Part shown: positions 1 through 7,068 of the stretch, piece after piece
Layout: each line of letters opens with the position of its first letter
Numbering within the stretch: the first letter of the stretch is position 1
DNA from: Clostridia bacterium
GTDB lineage: Bacteria > Bacillota > Peptococcia > DRI-13 > DTU073
Assembly (NCBI GenBank): GCA_028709105.1
Contig: JAQVYD010000041.1
Location: 1 to 10,172, forward strand
DNA: 10,172 nt
Reading direction: 5' to 3'
The notes under the pieces: model-generated
The model's database searches: none
Told to the model about the DNA's origin: nothing
What the model saw: the letters and a program-made list of their open reading frames with translations, nothing else
Made by a program: the position numbers and the translations under genes

Positions 1-1607
1 GTTACCGCAAAACGATGGGCTTCATCACGAATTCGCCGTAGTAAATATAACCCTTGCGAGTCCCGGGGAAGAACAACAGGGGCTGGCTGCCCCTCACGAA
101 AAAGCACTTCCTCTTCTTCCGCTAAACCTACCGCCGGAATCTGTGCTGCACCCAGCTCCTTCATGACAGCTCGCACCGCCGAGAGCTGTCCTTTGCCACC
201 ATCAACGATGACCAAATCCGGTAAAGAAGAAAAACGTTCATCACTTGCCAAGGCTTTCGTAAAGCGACGTCTAATCACTTCCGCCATACTGGCGAAATCG
301 TCAGGACCATCCACCGTCTTAATCTTAAAACGCCGATATTGACTGGGATTAGGCCGCCCTTCCTCAAAAACAACCATGGAAGCTACCGCTTCCTGCCCCT
401 GAATGTTAGAAATATCATAACATTCCATGCGATAAGGTTTCTCCGGTAAATTAAGAACATCAGCAATCTCCGCTAAGGCTGCTTCCTCTTTTTGCTGACG
501 CTGCTCCCTTAATTTTATTTCCTGCTGCAAACCTCCCAGGGCATTTTTTGCGGCCAACTCCAGTAACTCTTTTTTATGTCCCCTTTGCGGGAATTTCAAA
601 ACAACCTTTCCCCCTCTTTTTTCTTGCAGCCAACTTAGCAAAACTTCTTTTTCGGCGACCTCATCCGGCAGGAGAATTTGCGGAGGAATAAACCTAGCCT
701 GATGATAATATTGCTTAAGAAAAGCCGACAATATCTCCGGCCCTTCCATTTCCGGTCCACCCTCCAGCAAAAAATGATCCCCGCCCATTACTTTACCGCC
801 ACGCACAAAAAAAATCTGTACACAAGCCCGCTCTGCCCCCCGTGCATAATTCAGCACATCCAAATCCTCAAAATTACTCGAAACAATCTTCTGCTTTTCC
901 CTTACTTTTTCTACAGACAACAACTGATCTCGAAGTTCTGCCGCTTTTTCGAAATCTAGCTTTTTCGCTGCCTCCACCATCCGCTTCTCCAACTTTTGAG
1001 CTAAAGTCTCCTGCTTTCCTTCCAAAAAAAGAATGATTTCCGCAATCATTTGGCGATATTCATCCTGACTAATTAAGCCCTGACAGGGTGCGGCACAACG
1101 CTGAATATAAGCATTAAGACAAGGACGTTCGCGTTTTTTAAGACGTGCTTGCTGACAAGAGCGAATCGGAAAAACACGTTTCAGCAACTTTAAGGTCGCC
1201 TGAACCGCTCCTACATTAGTATAAGGACCGAAATAACGGGAACCGTCCTTTCTAACAGAACGGGTAACCTCCAAACGGGGGTAATCTTCCTGCAGGGTTA
1301 CCCGCAGATAAGGATAGCTTTTATCATCAGTAAGCCGAATATTATATCTCGGTTGATGCTTTTTGATTAAATTACTCTCCAGAATAAGCGCCTCTACCTC
1401 CGAATCAGTCAACAAATACTCCACATCGGCAATATTCCTGACCAAAGCTTGGGTTTTAGGGGATTCCGTATGTTGAGAAGAAAAATAAGACTTCACCCTC
1501 TGGCGAAGATTAATCGCCTTGCCCACATAAATTACCCGGCCCTTTTTATTCTTAAAAAGGTACACCCCAGGCTCTGTCGGCAATATTTTTAATTTTTCCT
1601 CCAACAC
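1..1607 (-). CDS. uvrC: UvrC, excinuclease ABC subunit C (C-terminus cut by window edge)
   Basis: UvrC is the nuclease of nucleotide excision repair. It is recruited to UvrB at the lesion and makes the 3' and then the 5' incision. I translated this frame by hand; it is open from the start to base 1, about 535 codons of a usual 600 or so. Residues 9-90 are the GIY-YIG domain (GVY 14-16, YVG 27-29). Cys151, 163, 171 and 175 match the four conserved cysteines reported to hold an Fe-S cluster in UvrC. A UVR motif (about 203-236, DFEKAAELRDQ) binds UvrB. The RNase H-like 5'-nuclease domain follows, with CYDISN, LVIVDGGKGQL and RDEAHRF carrying the usual Asp/Asp/His residues. The C-terminal helix-hairpin-helix region is off the window. 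Start: GTG at 1607 has AGGTGG eight bases upstream; GTG at 1616 or 1619 is also in frame, directly after a TAG at 1622-1620, but lacks a good SD site. Confidence 0.96.
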   Translation of the reverse strand, partial: MLEEKLKILPTEPGVYLFKNKKGRVIYVGKAINLRQRVKSYFSSQHTESPKTQALVRNIADVEYLLTDSEVEALILESNLIKKHQPRYNIRLTDDKSYPYLRVTLQEDYPRLEVTRSVRKDGSRYFGPYTNVGAVQATLKLLKRVFPIRSCQQARLKKRERPCLNAYIQRCAAPCQGLISQDEYRQMIAEIILFLEGKQETLAQKLEKRMVEAAKKLDFEKAAELRDQLLSVEKVREKQKIVSSNFEDLDVLNYARGAERACVQIFFVRGGKVMGGDHFLLEGGPEMEGPEILSAFLKQYYHQARFIPPQILLPDEVAEKEVLLSWLQEKRGGKVVLKFPQRGHKKELLELAAKNALGGLQQEIKLREQRQQKEEAALAEIADVLNLPEKPYRMECYDISNIQGQEAVASMVVFEEGRPNPSQYRRFKIKTVDGPDDFASMAEVIRRRFTKALASDERFSSLPDLVIVDGGKGQLSAVRAVMKELGAAQIPAVGLAEEEEVLFREGQPAPVVLPRDSQGLYLLRRIRDEAHRFAV

Positions 1608-1631
1608 CTTATCCACCACCTAATCAATGCA

Positions 1632-1743
1632 TAATCCATAATAGAACACGGCAACAGCAAACTAGGGACGGTTCTCGTTTTTGCCTGTTAAAGGATGCAG
1701 GGAGCAGGAACGAGAACCGTCCCTAGCTTGCTGTTTAATCCAT
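1632..1743. repeat. 8-bp direct repeats bracketing the hairpin element (possible target-site duplication)
   Basis: TAATCCAT occurs at 1632-1639 and again at 1736-1743. The right copy abuts the inverted repeat exactly. The left copy is 13 bases outside the other arm, so the inserted unit would be 1640-1735 (96 bp). In the coding sense the sequence is ATGGATTA, the last codons of motB. An 8-base match this close together is unlikely but possible by chance, so insertion is an inference. Confidence 0.45.
1653..1735. repeat. Long inverted repeat (MITE/REP-like hairpin) between motB and uvrC
   Basis: The arms are 1653-1679 and 1709-1735, 27 bases each, around a 29-base loop. They match at 26 of 27 positions. 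The single mismatch (1661/1727) is A-C on the plus strand but a G-U pair in minus-strand RNA, so the whole arm can pair in the transcript. The core GGGACGGTTCTCGTT resembles short intergenic repeats I recall from many Firmicutes, some linked to Y1/REP-type transposases; that link is from memory, not a search. The first base of the right arm supplies the last base of the motB stop codon. No T-run follows in the direction of transcription, so it is not a classical intrinsic terminator, although such a stem could still stabilise the motAB message or hinder read-through into uvrC. Confidence 0.88.
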
Positions 1744-2493
1744 CAGTGTACTCATGTCCTCGCTTTTCTCATCATCCAATGGATACTTGCGGACTAGGAA
1801 TATTTCTACCCTTCTGTTTTTCGCTCTCCCTTCCTCAGCAGAGTTGTCATATTTAGGTGAATATTGCCCATAACCTTGAATGGAAAATCTTTCCGGGGAT
1901 AGTCCTCCTTGGTCGACCAAAAAATTCATCACATTGATAGCACGCATGGCACTTAATTCCCAATTAGAACGGTATTTTTCAGTATGAATAGGTCTATCAT
2001 CAGTATGTCCGACAATCTTAAGATCATTATCCAAACCTTTTAAGACACTGGCGATTTTTACAAGCAAAGGAGCAACGCTCTGCAATACTTCGGCCTCGCC
2101 TGAATTAAAAAGCACAACCTCTTCAATCGCGATTTCTAATCCTTCCTTGTTTAAAACAACCTTAATATTATCGCCATATCCGCCTTGCTTAATTTCTTGT
2201 TCGATGTTCCCTTTTATTTCCACCATTTTATCATCTTCCAGAGCAGACTTCGAGCCCCCAAGTTCCTGCATCGGAATTACCAAAGCACCGCCCTCGCCTA
2301 TCCCTATTCCTCCGCCGCCTTCCAGGAAAATAGCATTGAAATATCCGCTGAGCTGTGTAAACTTCGCCTTATCCACATTACTGATCGAAAACATAACAAT
2401 AAAAAGCGCCAATAAAAGTGTCAGCAAATCAGAGTAGGGAAGCAGCCAGGCTTCATCGGCATGCTCCTCTTGACGCGGCTTTCTCCGGGACAT
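1735..2493 (-). CDS. motB: MotB, flagellar stator subunit (peptidoglycan-anchored)
   Basis: MotB anchors the flagellar stator to the cell wall and, with MotA, forms the ion channel that drives rotor torque. The 252-residue protein has the family layout: a short basic N-terminus, one membrane helix at about 17-38 containing the essential ion-binding Asp22 (LPYSDLLTLLLALF), a Gly-rich linker (59-69), a periplasmic linker and plug region, then an OmpA-like peptidoglycan-binding domain at about 122-236 with VGHTDDRP, NWELSAMRA and KNRRVEIF. The start is fixed by the SD run at 2501-2510, seven bases upstream. Only two bases separate it from the motA stop, so the pair is surely co-transcribed and probably translationally coupled. 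The C-terminus ends at a stop partly supplied by the adjacent repeat and may have been trimmed. The coupling ion is probably H+, judged from similarity to Bacillus-type MotA/MotB; a Na+-type PomB/MotS cannot be excluded. Confidence 0.95.
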   Translation of the reverse strand: MSRRKPRQEEHADEAWLLPYSDLLTLLLALFIVMFSISNVDKAKFTQLSGYFNAIFLEGGGGIGIGEGGALVIPMQELGGSKSALEDDKMVEIKGNIEQEIKQGGYGDNIKVVLNKEGLEIAIEEVVLFNSGEAEVLQSVAPLLVKIASVLKGLDNDLKIVGHTDDRPIHTEKYRSNWELSAMRAINVMNFLVDQGGLSPERFSIQGYGQYSPKYDNSAEEGRAKNRRVEIFLVRKYPLDDEKSEDMSTLMD

Positions 2494-2495
2494 CC

Positions 2496-3296
2496 CTATT
2501 CCTCCTCCTCTTCCGGGGCAGCATTACTCTTTTCAAATCTAGCTCTTTCATCCGGATCCAGCATGGCAATCAGCTTCATTTTTATACTCCGGGGATTTTC
2601 CCCCGCCTGGATAGACAAAAACCCCTCTATAATAATTTGCATAGTTTTGATTTCTTCGTACGATTTTCTTTTTAACCTTGAGGCAAAAGGATGACAAAGT
2701 ACATATCCCAGGAAAATTCCATAAAGAGTAGCCACAAAAGCAGCCGCAATCATATGCCCCAGTTTTTCAGTATCACTTAAATTACCAAGTGCTCCAATCA
2801 AACCAATAACAGCACCTAACACCCCCAAGGTCGGAGCATAACTTCCGGCAGCCGAGAATATTGCGGCACCGGCACGGTGACGTTCTTCCATATATTCTAT
2901 TTCAGTTTCCAGCATTTCTCTGATATAATCTGCTCCTATGCCATCAATGACCATGCTTAACCCATTTTTTAAAAAACGGTTGTCAAAATCCTGGATTCTT
3001 GTTTCTAACGACAATAACCCGTCTTTCCGGGCCTGTTGTGCCAATTCTACCATTAATTCTACAAGAGCCACGACATCTTGCTTTTCTTTCTCTTTGAAAA
3101 GAACACCCATAATTTTAGGAATGTTGAGAATTTCCTTTTTAGGAAAGGAATTGATAACAGCAGCACTCGTACCGACAAGAATTATTATTGCCGCAGCAGG
3201 ATTCAATAATACTGCAACATTAGCTCCTTTGACAATCATTCCTACGACTACAGCAAAAACACCCATAATAACACCGATAATTAAAAATACGTCCAT
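2496..3296 (-). CDS. motA: MotA, flagellar stator proton-channel subunit
   Basis: MotA is the four-helix membrane subunit of the flagellar stator; its cytoplasmic loop pushes on rotor protein FliG. At 266 residues it has the usual family length. Membrane helices are visible at about 3-22, 27-50, 150-172 and 184-203. The cytoplasmic loop has ARKDGLLSLE, with Arg90 and Glu98 at the positions of the charged torque residues of E. coli MotA. The conserved prolines are Pro155 (SYAPTLGVLGAVIG) and Pro203 (CHPFASRLKRK). The tail is highly acidic (PEEEEE) and overlaps the motB SD site. The ATG at 3296 is preceded by GGGGGGTG (3301-3308) four bases away, a good if G-rich SD site. It lies 114 bases downstream of uvrA. 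Whether it has its own promoter or is read through from uvrA is not settled by the sequence. Confidence 0.96.
   Translation of the reverse strand: MDVFLIIGVIMGVFAVVVGMIVKGANVAVLLNPAAAIIILVGTSAAVINSFPKKEILNIPKIMGVLFKEKEKQDVVALVELMVELAQQARKDGLLSLETRIQDFDNRFLKNGLSMVIDGIGADYIREMLETEIEYMEERHRAGAAIFSAAGSYAPTLGVLGAVIGLIGALGNLSDTEKLGHMIAAAFVATLYGIFLGYVLCHPFASRLKRKSYEEIKTMQIIIEGFLSIQAGENPRSIKMKLIAMLDPDERARFEKSNAAPEEEEE
2501..2510 (-). promoter_or_regulatory. motB ribosome binding site inside the end of motA
   Basis: The minus strand reads GAGGAGGAGG seven bases before the motB ATG. These bases are also the Glu codons at the end of MotA (the last five residues are all Glu), so one purine run serves as coding sequence and as the SD site that starts motB. 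This favours coupled translation of the two stator subunits. Confidence 0.85.
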
Positions 3297-3410
3297 TTCA
3301 CACCCCCCGAAGAACCGCTAATCAAAAAATTTCAAATTAACCCAAATACTTATTAATAGTTATATTTTTGTTTATTTCGACACTTCTTTTATATTTACCT
3401 GCTGAAACCA
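3297..3410 (-). other. uvrA-motA intergenic region, AT-rich leader without a clear terminator
   Basis: This 114-base gap is much more AT-rich than the flanking genes. I see no stem followed by a T-run after uvrA, so read-through into motA is possible. TATAAC and TATTAAT strings could be -10 elements, but none has a convincing -35. A sigma-D (flagellar) promoter was sought: TAAA at 3394-3397 and GTCGAAAT at 3374-3381 look partly right but are 12 rather than about 15 bases apart. The only firm element is the motA SD site at 3301-3308. Confidence 0.4.
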
Positions 3411-6230
3411 CTAGCGAATTATCTTTTTTAGATATTCCCCCGTATAACTGCAGGGGTTTTGGCAAATTTCCTCGGGTGTGCCCGTTGCTACTACCTCCCC
3501 ACCCTTTTCCCCGCCCTCCGGACCCAAATCAAGACAATAATCCGCCACCTTAATCACCTCAAGATTATGTTCAATCACCAAAACAGTATTACCGCTATCC
3601 ACCAACCGTTCCAAAACACCCAAGAGCTTATGGACATCCGCTACATGCAGCCCTGTCGTCGGCTCATCCAAAATATAAAAGGTTTTCCCATTAGAACGAC
3701 GGCTTAACTCTGTCGCCAATTTAACCCGCTGCGCTTCCCCACCGGACAGAGTAGTCGCCGGCTGACCCAAGCGCAAATAACCTAACCCTACATCCTGCAT
3801 TGTTTGCAAGCGCCGATAAATCCGCGCATGATTCTGGAAAAATTCCGCCGCCTCATCTACCGTCATCTCTAAAACTTGGGCAATTGATTTTCCTTTATAT
3901 TTTACCTCCAATGTTTCGCGATTATAGCGTTTCCCTTTACAAACCTCACAAGGCACATAGACATCAGGCAAAAAATGCATCTCAATCTTGATAATCCCGT
4001 CACCACTACACGCCTCACAGCGTCCTCCCCGCACATTAAAGCTGAATCGTCCCGGCGCGTATCCCCTCATCCGCGCTTCAGCAGTTTGCGCAAAAACCTC
4101 CCGAATCCCATCAAAAGTACCTGTATAAGTAGCCGGATTAGAACGTGGTGTCCGTCCAATCGGCGACTGGTCAATATTTACCACCTTCTCCAAATATTCC
4201 AATCCCGTAATCGTCTCATGCGCCCCCGCTTTAGCCCGCGCCCTATTCAACTTATGCGCCAAAGCCTTATAAAGAATCTCATTAACCAAAGTGCTTTTCC
4301 CCGAACCGGAAACCCCGGTCACACAGGTAAAAACATTTAAGGGTATAGACACCTCAATATTTTTCAGATTATGCTCCCGTGCTCCCTTCACTACCAGCCA
4401 CTTAGCATTAGGCTTTCTCCGTACTAGCGGTAAGGGAATATATTTACGGCCACTCAAATAATCCCCCGTTACCGAACTTTCAACCTGTTTTATCGCTTCC
4501 ACCGTACCCTGGGCCACAATCTCTCCCCCATGTACACCCGCCCCCGGTCCAATATCAATAATCTGGTCTGCCGCCTCCATTGTTTCCTCATCATGCTCGA
4601 CTACAATCACGGTATTCCCCAAATCCCGAAGCGACTGCAGGGTATTGATCAACCGCTGGTTATCCCGCTGATGCAGTCCGATCGAAGGCTCATCCAAAAT
4701 ATACAAAACCCCCACCAAACTAGAGCCGATTTGTGTCGCCAACCGAATCCGCTGCGCCTCCCCACCGGACAAAGTCCCCGCAGAACGATTAAGGGCCACA
4801 TAATCTAACCCTACATTCACTAAAAACCCCAGCCGATTCCGAATTTCCTTCAAAACCTGACGGGCAATAAATTCTTCCCTTTCTGTTAACTTGAGTCTGT
4901 CAAAAAACTGTAAAGCCTCACCCACGGAAAGACAAGTAACGTCACAAATGTTTTTCTCTTGAATCGTCACCGCTAAACTTTCCTCTTTCAGCCTAGCCCC
5001 CCGACAACGGGGACAAGAAACGCTGCTCATATAAGACTCGATCTCGCGGCGCACATAATCAGACTGGGTCTCGCGGTAACGACGCTCTAAATTAGGAATA
5101 ACCCCTTCATAAAAAGTATCGAACACCCTTAATTGTCCTTTATTATTATAATAACTAAAACGAATCTTCTGCTCCCCGGCACCATACAGTAAAAGATTTT
5201 GTTCCTTCCGGCTCAACTTCTGAAAAGGCGTCTCCTGCGAAATCTCGAATTCTTTCGCCACAGAATTCAACATACCCGTATACCAAGCTGCAGTCCGCTT
5301 ATTCCAAGGCTCTATAGCTCCCTCGGCTAAAGACTTACCGGGATTAGGAACTACCAATTCAGGGTCTATCTCCATCTTGATGCCCAACCCGCCACAGTCC
5401 GGACAAGCCCCATAAGGATTATTAAAAGAAAACATCCGTGGGGTAATCTCCTCAAAACTAATCCCACAATCTAGACAAGCGAAATTCTGGCTGAACAAAA
5501 TTTCCTCCTGCCCGAGAATATCCACACTAACAATACCCCCGGTAAGATTAATAGCCGTTTCCAGGGAATCTGCCAATCGTTTCTCCACCTGAGGACGGAT
5601 AATAAGGCGGTCAACAATAACCTCAATTGTATGCTTCTTATTTTTATCGAGCTGAAAATCCTCACTGGCTTCCCGCATTTCCCCGTCAACCCGGACGCGG
5701 ACATAACCTTCCTTGCGAATATTCTCAAACATTTTTTGATATTCGCCTTTTCTCCCCCTCACTAAAGGAGCAAGAATCTGTAAACGCGTATTCTCGGGAT
5801 AAGTCATGAGCCGATCCACGATTTGCTCTACCGTCTGCTGACTAATCGGCTGACCGCATTTATAACAATGCACCTTGCCGATACGGGCAAAAAGCAGACG
5901 CAAATAATCATAGATCTCCGTGACCGTTCCCACTGTAGAACGCGGGTTTTTACTCGTCGTTTTCTGGTCAATAGAAATCGCCGGTGATAACCCCTCAATA
6001 TAATCCACATCAGGCTTATCCATCTGCCCCAAAAACTGACGGGCATAAGCGGACAAAGACTCCACATAACGCCGCTGTCCTTCCGCATAAATCGTATCAA
6101 AAGCTAAGGAGGATTTACCCGAACCGCTCAACCCCGTAATCACCACAAGCTTGTCCCGCGGAATCTCCACATCAATATTTTTTAAATTATGGGCACGCGC
6201 CCCTTTAATAATAATTTTATCTTTCCACAT
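3411..6230 (-). CDS. uvrA: UvrA, excinuclease ABC subunit A (damage-sensing ATPase)
   Basis: UvrA dimers recognise bulky DNA lesions and load UvrB in an ATP-dependent way. At 939 residues it is full length (E. coli UvrA is 940). Both ABC ATPase modules are intact. Module I has Walker A GLSGSGKS (33-40), signature LSGGEAQRIRLA and Walker B YILDEPSIGLH. Module II has GVSGSGKST, LSGGEAQRVKLA and YILDEPTTGLH. Zinc ligands are visible as CLDCG...CPDCGG in the insertion domain and CEACSGDG...CEVCKGK in module II, which also contains the DNA-binding zinc finger. The YVESLSAYARQFLGQM segment and the SIDQKTTSKNPRSTVGT region are typical. The ATG at 6230 has GGGG (6238-6241) seven bases upstream. That SD site lies in a duplicated uvrB 3' end whose frame overlaps the uvrA start by 14 bases. 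No internal stop or frameshift was seen. Confidence 0.98.
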   Translation of the reverse strand: MWKDKIIIKGARAHNLKNIDVEIPRDKLVVITGLSGSGKSSLAFDTIYAEGQRRYVESLSAYARQFLGQMDKPDVDYIEGLSPAISIDQKTTSKNPRSTVGTVTEIYDYLRLLFARIGKVHCYKCGQPISQQTVEQIVDRLMTYPENTRLQILAPLVRGRKGEYQKMFENIRKEGYVRVRVDGEMREASEDFQLDKNKKHTIEVIVDRLIIRPQVEKRLADSLETAINLTGGIVSVDILGQEEILFSQNFACLDCGISFEEITPRMFSFNNPYGACPDCGGLGIKMEIDPELVVPNPGKSLAEGAIEPWNKRTAAWYTGMLNSVAKEFEISQETPFQKLSRKEQNLLLYGAGEQKIRFSYYNNKGQLRVFDTFYEGVIPNLERRYRETQSDYVRREIESYMSSVSCPRCRGARLKEESLAVTIQEKNICDVTCLSVGEALQFFDRLKLTEREEFIARQVLKEIRNRLGFLVNVGLDYVALNRSAGTLSGGEAQRIRLATQIGSSLVGVLYILDEPSIGLHQRDNQRLINTLQSLRDLGNTVIVVEHDEETMEAADQIIDIGPGAGVHGGEIVAQGTVEAIKQVESSVTGDYLSGRKYIPLPLVRRKPNAKWLVVKGAREHNLKNIEVSIPLNVFTCVTGVSGSGKSTLVNEILYKALAHKLNRARAKAGAHETITGLEYLEKVVNIDQSPIGRTPRSNPATYTGTFDGIREVFAQTAEARMRGYAPGRFSFNVRGGRCEACSGDGIIKIEMHFLPDVYVPCEVCKGKRYNRETLEVKYKGKSIAQVLEMTVDEAAEFFQNHARIYRRLQTMQDVGLGYLRLGQPATTLSGGEAQRVKLATELSRRSNGKTFYILDEPTTGLHVADVHKLLGVLERLVDSGNTVLVIEHNLEVIKVADYCLDLGPEGGEKGGEVVATGTPEEICQNPCSYTGEYLKKIIR

Positions 6231-6384
6231 TTTTCTGCCCCTTTAACTCGATCAGTAAATCCCGCAATTCCGCCGCCCGCTCAAAAGCCAACTCCTTCGC
6301 TGCCCCTTTCATTTCCTGCTCCAAGCGCAAGAACCGTCCCCAATCTTCTTGCGAGATATTAACCTTTAAATAATTTGTCGCCAT
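6217..6384 (-). CDS. Possible 55-residue UVR-motif microprotein / displaced uvrB 3' end
   Basis: An open frame of 55 codons starts at ATG 6384 inside the toxin gene, out of frame with it, and ends at TAA 6219-6217, 14 bases into uvrA. Residues 1-19 (MATNYLKVNISQEDWGRFL) come from the insertion end. Residues 20-45 are the duplicated UVR motif. Residues 46-55 (LKGQKNVER plus the shared edge) continue as the presumed original UvrB C-terminus. An SD-like AAAGGGG (6393-6399) lies eight bases before the ATG, so translation is feasible and would run into the uvrA start. The UVR motif in UvrB binds its counterpart in UvrC, so a free copy could compete for UvrC; that is speculation. The simpler reading is an untranslated remnant of the uvrB end. 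It is not an independent recognised gene. Confidence 0.35.
   Translation of the reverse strand: MATNYLKVNISQEDWGRFLRLEQEMKGAAKELAFERAAELRDLLIELKGQKNVER
6248..6329 (-). repeat. 82-bp direct repeat, downstream copy (duplicated UVR-motif end of uvrB)
   Basis: These 82 bases are identical, with no mismatch, to 7223-7304 in the 3' end of uvrB, 975 bp away in the same orientation. They encode most of the UVR motif of UvrB (RLEQEMKGAAKEL onward to RDLLIE). This copy is cut off abruptly at 6329 on its upstream side. On the other side it continues in the UvrB frame to a stop at 6219-6217 inside uvrA. It therefore looks like the original end of uvrB, separated from the gene body by the toxin-antitoxin insertion. 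Confidence 0.97.
6326..6353. repeat. 8-bp inverted repeat at the insertion/uvrB-remnant junction
   Basis: CGCAAGAA (6326-6333) and TTCTTGCG (6346-6353) pair perfectly around a 12-base loop, just after the toxin stop. The first arm straddles the edge of the 82-bp repeat (base 6329). The stem and loop together contain GGGACGGTTCT (minus strand, 6330-6340), the same 11-base core as the motB-uvrC inverted repeat. No T-run follows, so terminator function is doubtful. Confidence 0.6.
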
Positions 6385-6700
6385 ACTTTTTTCCCCTTTG
6401 GTCTGCTAAATTATAACATTCATCTTCATCTCTCTTATTTACCACAATAATATTCATAACACGTTTTTCCCTTATCATAGTATAAATAACCCTTATGGCT
6501 ATTCTTTTATACTTGATTTTAAAAAAGCCGGTAAGGTTTATATTACCTTTGCTTCCCAAGGGCTTTCCATATCCACCTTCTGATGCGGGAAGTGGATTTT
6601 GGCTTACCTTGGCAATTCCATATAATACTTGTTTTTTTAAGCTTCCATCAAGATCGCCCAACTCTTTTTCGGCCTCAGGGATAAACTTGACTTCCCACAT
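6359..6700 (-). CDS. RelE/ParE-superfamily toxin of a type II toxin-antitoxin pair
   Basis: The 113-residue basic protein has the shape of the RelE/ParE superfamily: an N-terminal strand then helix (WEVKFIPEAEKELGDL), helix (LKKQVLYGIAKVSQNPLP), then KPLG and a C-terminal sheet with FFKIKYKRIAIRVIYTM and VMNIIVVNKRDEDECYN. RelE members cleave mRNA on the ribosome and ParE members poison gyrase; sequence alone does not say which, though the Lys/Arg-rich sheet (K61, K63, R66, R70, K89, R90) suits the RelE side. It is slightly longer than the usual 85-100 residues because of a charged tail (QRGKKYGDKLFKG). Its ATG shares one base with the antitoxin stop (TAATG), the normal coupled arrangement. 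It appears intact. The stop falls 29 bases before the duplicated uvrB segment. Expression should come from the antitoxin promoter. Confidence 0.86.
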   Translation of the reverse strand: MWEVKFIPEAEKELGDLDGSLKKQVLYGIAKVSQNPLPASEGGYGKPLGSKGNINLTGFFKIKYKRIAIRVIYTMIREKRVMNIIVVNKRDEDECYNLADQRGKKYGDKLFKG

Positions 6701-7044
6701 TATTCAATCTCCACCGTTTCCATTCCTTTTTGGACTTCATCTTCTGTAATCCCGTATTTCTTCATCACTTCATCCATTGGAATTGTTTTTTCCTGGTCAA
6801 AGTTTTTCATGCGTTCAACCGCCAATTGTAATAACTCATAATTCTCCTGAATTTCCAATAGTTCCGTTAAATCCTCAATTGTTAGGATAGCCGCCTCCGG
6901 CTTGTTATTACGAATTATGAAGTATGGCTGTTTATCCTTTGATAAATCATTTAGTACTGTAGTTATTCTCCCTCTGCCTATTTCGGAAACTGTTACCATT
7001 TTTTTTAAGCCTTGCACGATGTTTAAAGTTTTGTTTGTCACCAT
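6700..7044 (-). CDS. Phd/YefM-type antitoxin
   Basis: The 114-residue acidic protein precedes and overlaps the toxin gene by one base. Residues 17-65 match the Phd/YefM DNA-binding fold: VTVSEIGRGRITTVLNDLSKD, then the typical strand YFIIRNNKPEAAILTIEDLTELLE. The C-terminal half is helical and acidic (ERMKNFDQEKTIPMDEVMKKYGITEDEVQ) and is the likely toxin-wrapping segment. Such proteins neutralise the toxin, are degraded faster than it, and repress their own promoter. The start at 7044 has an excellent SD site, AAGGAGGTG (7050-7058), five bases away. ATG at codon 16 is a weaker alternative. A perfect palindrome at 7096-7110, over a -10-like sequence, is a good operator candidate. The pair sits inside an insertion between uvrB and uvrA and is more AT-rich than either. 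A RelB-type name would also be reasonable. Confidence 0.86.
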   Translation of the reverse strand: MVTNKTLNIVQGLKKMVTVSEIGRGRITTVLNDLSKDKQPYFIIRNNKPEAAILTIEDLTELLEIQENYELLQLAVERMKNFDQEKTIPMDEVMKKYGITEDEVQKGMETVEIE

Positions 7045-7068
7045 TACTACACCTCCTTATATAGCTTT

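Noticed and set aside
678..1036. Plus-strand open frames within uvrC and similar ones opposite uvrA, motA and uvrB
   Set aside because: They lie opposite clearly conserved coding sequence, have no family features and lack convincing ribosome binding sites.
1230..1250. Another copy of the GGGACGGTTC-like repeat inside uvrC
   Set aside because: The similarity is only partial and the bases encode the conserved RKDGSRYFGPY region of UvrC, so coding constraint explains it.
1589..1639. Leader peptide ORF of 16 codons overlapping the uvrC start
   Set aside because: It has no SD site, and its frame and sequence are better explained as the displaced end of motB.
1653..1735. Intrinsic terminator for motAB
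   Set aside because: The stem is strong, but it has a 29-base loop and no T-run in the direction of transcription, and the arm pattern with flanking direct repeats fits a mobile repeat better.
3374..3397. Sigma-D flagellar promoter before motA
   Set aside because: TAAA and a GCCGATAT-like octamer are both present, but the spacing is 12 bases instead of about 15, and with the right spacing the octamer match is poor.
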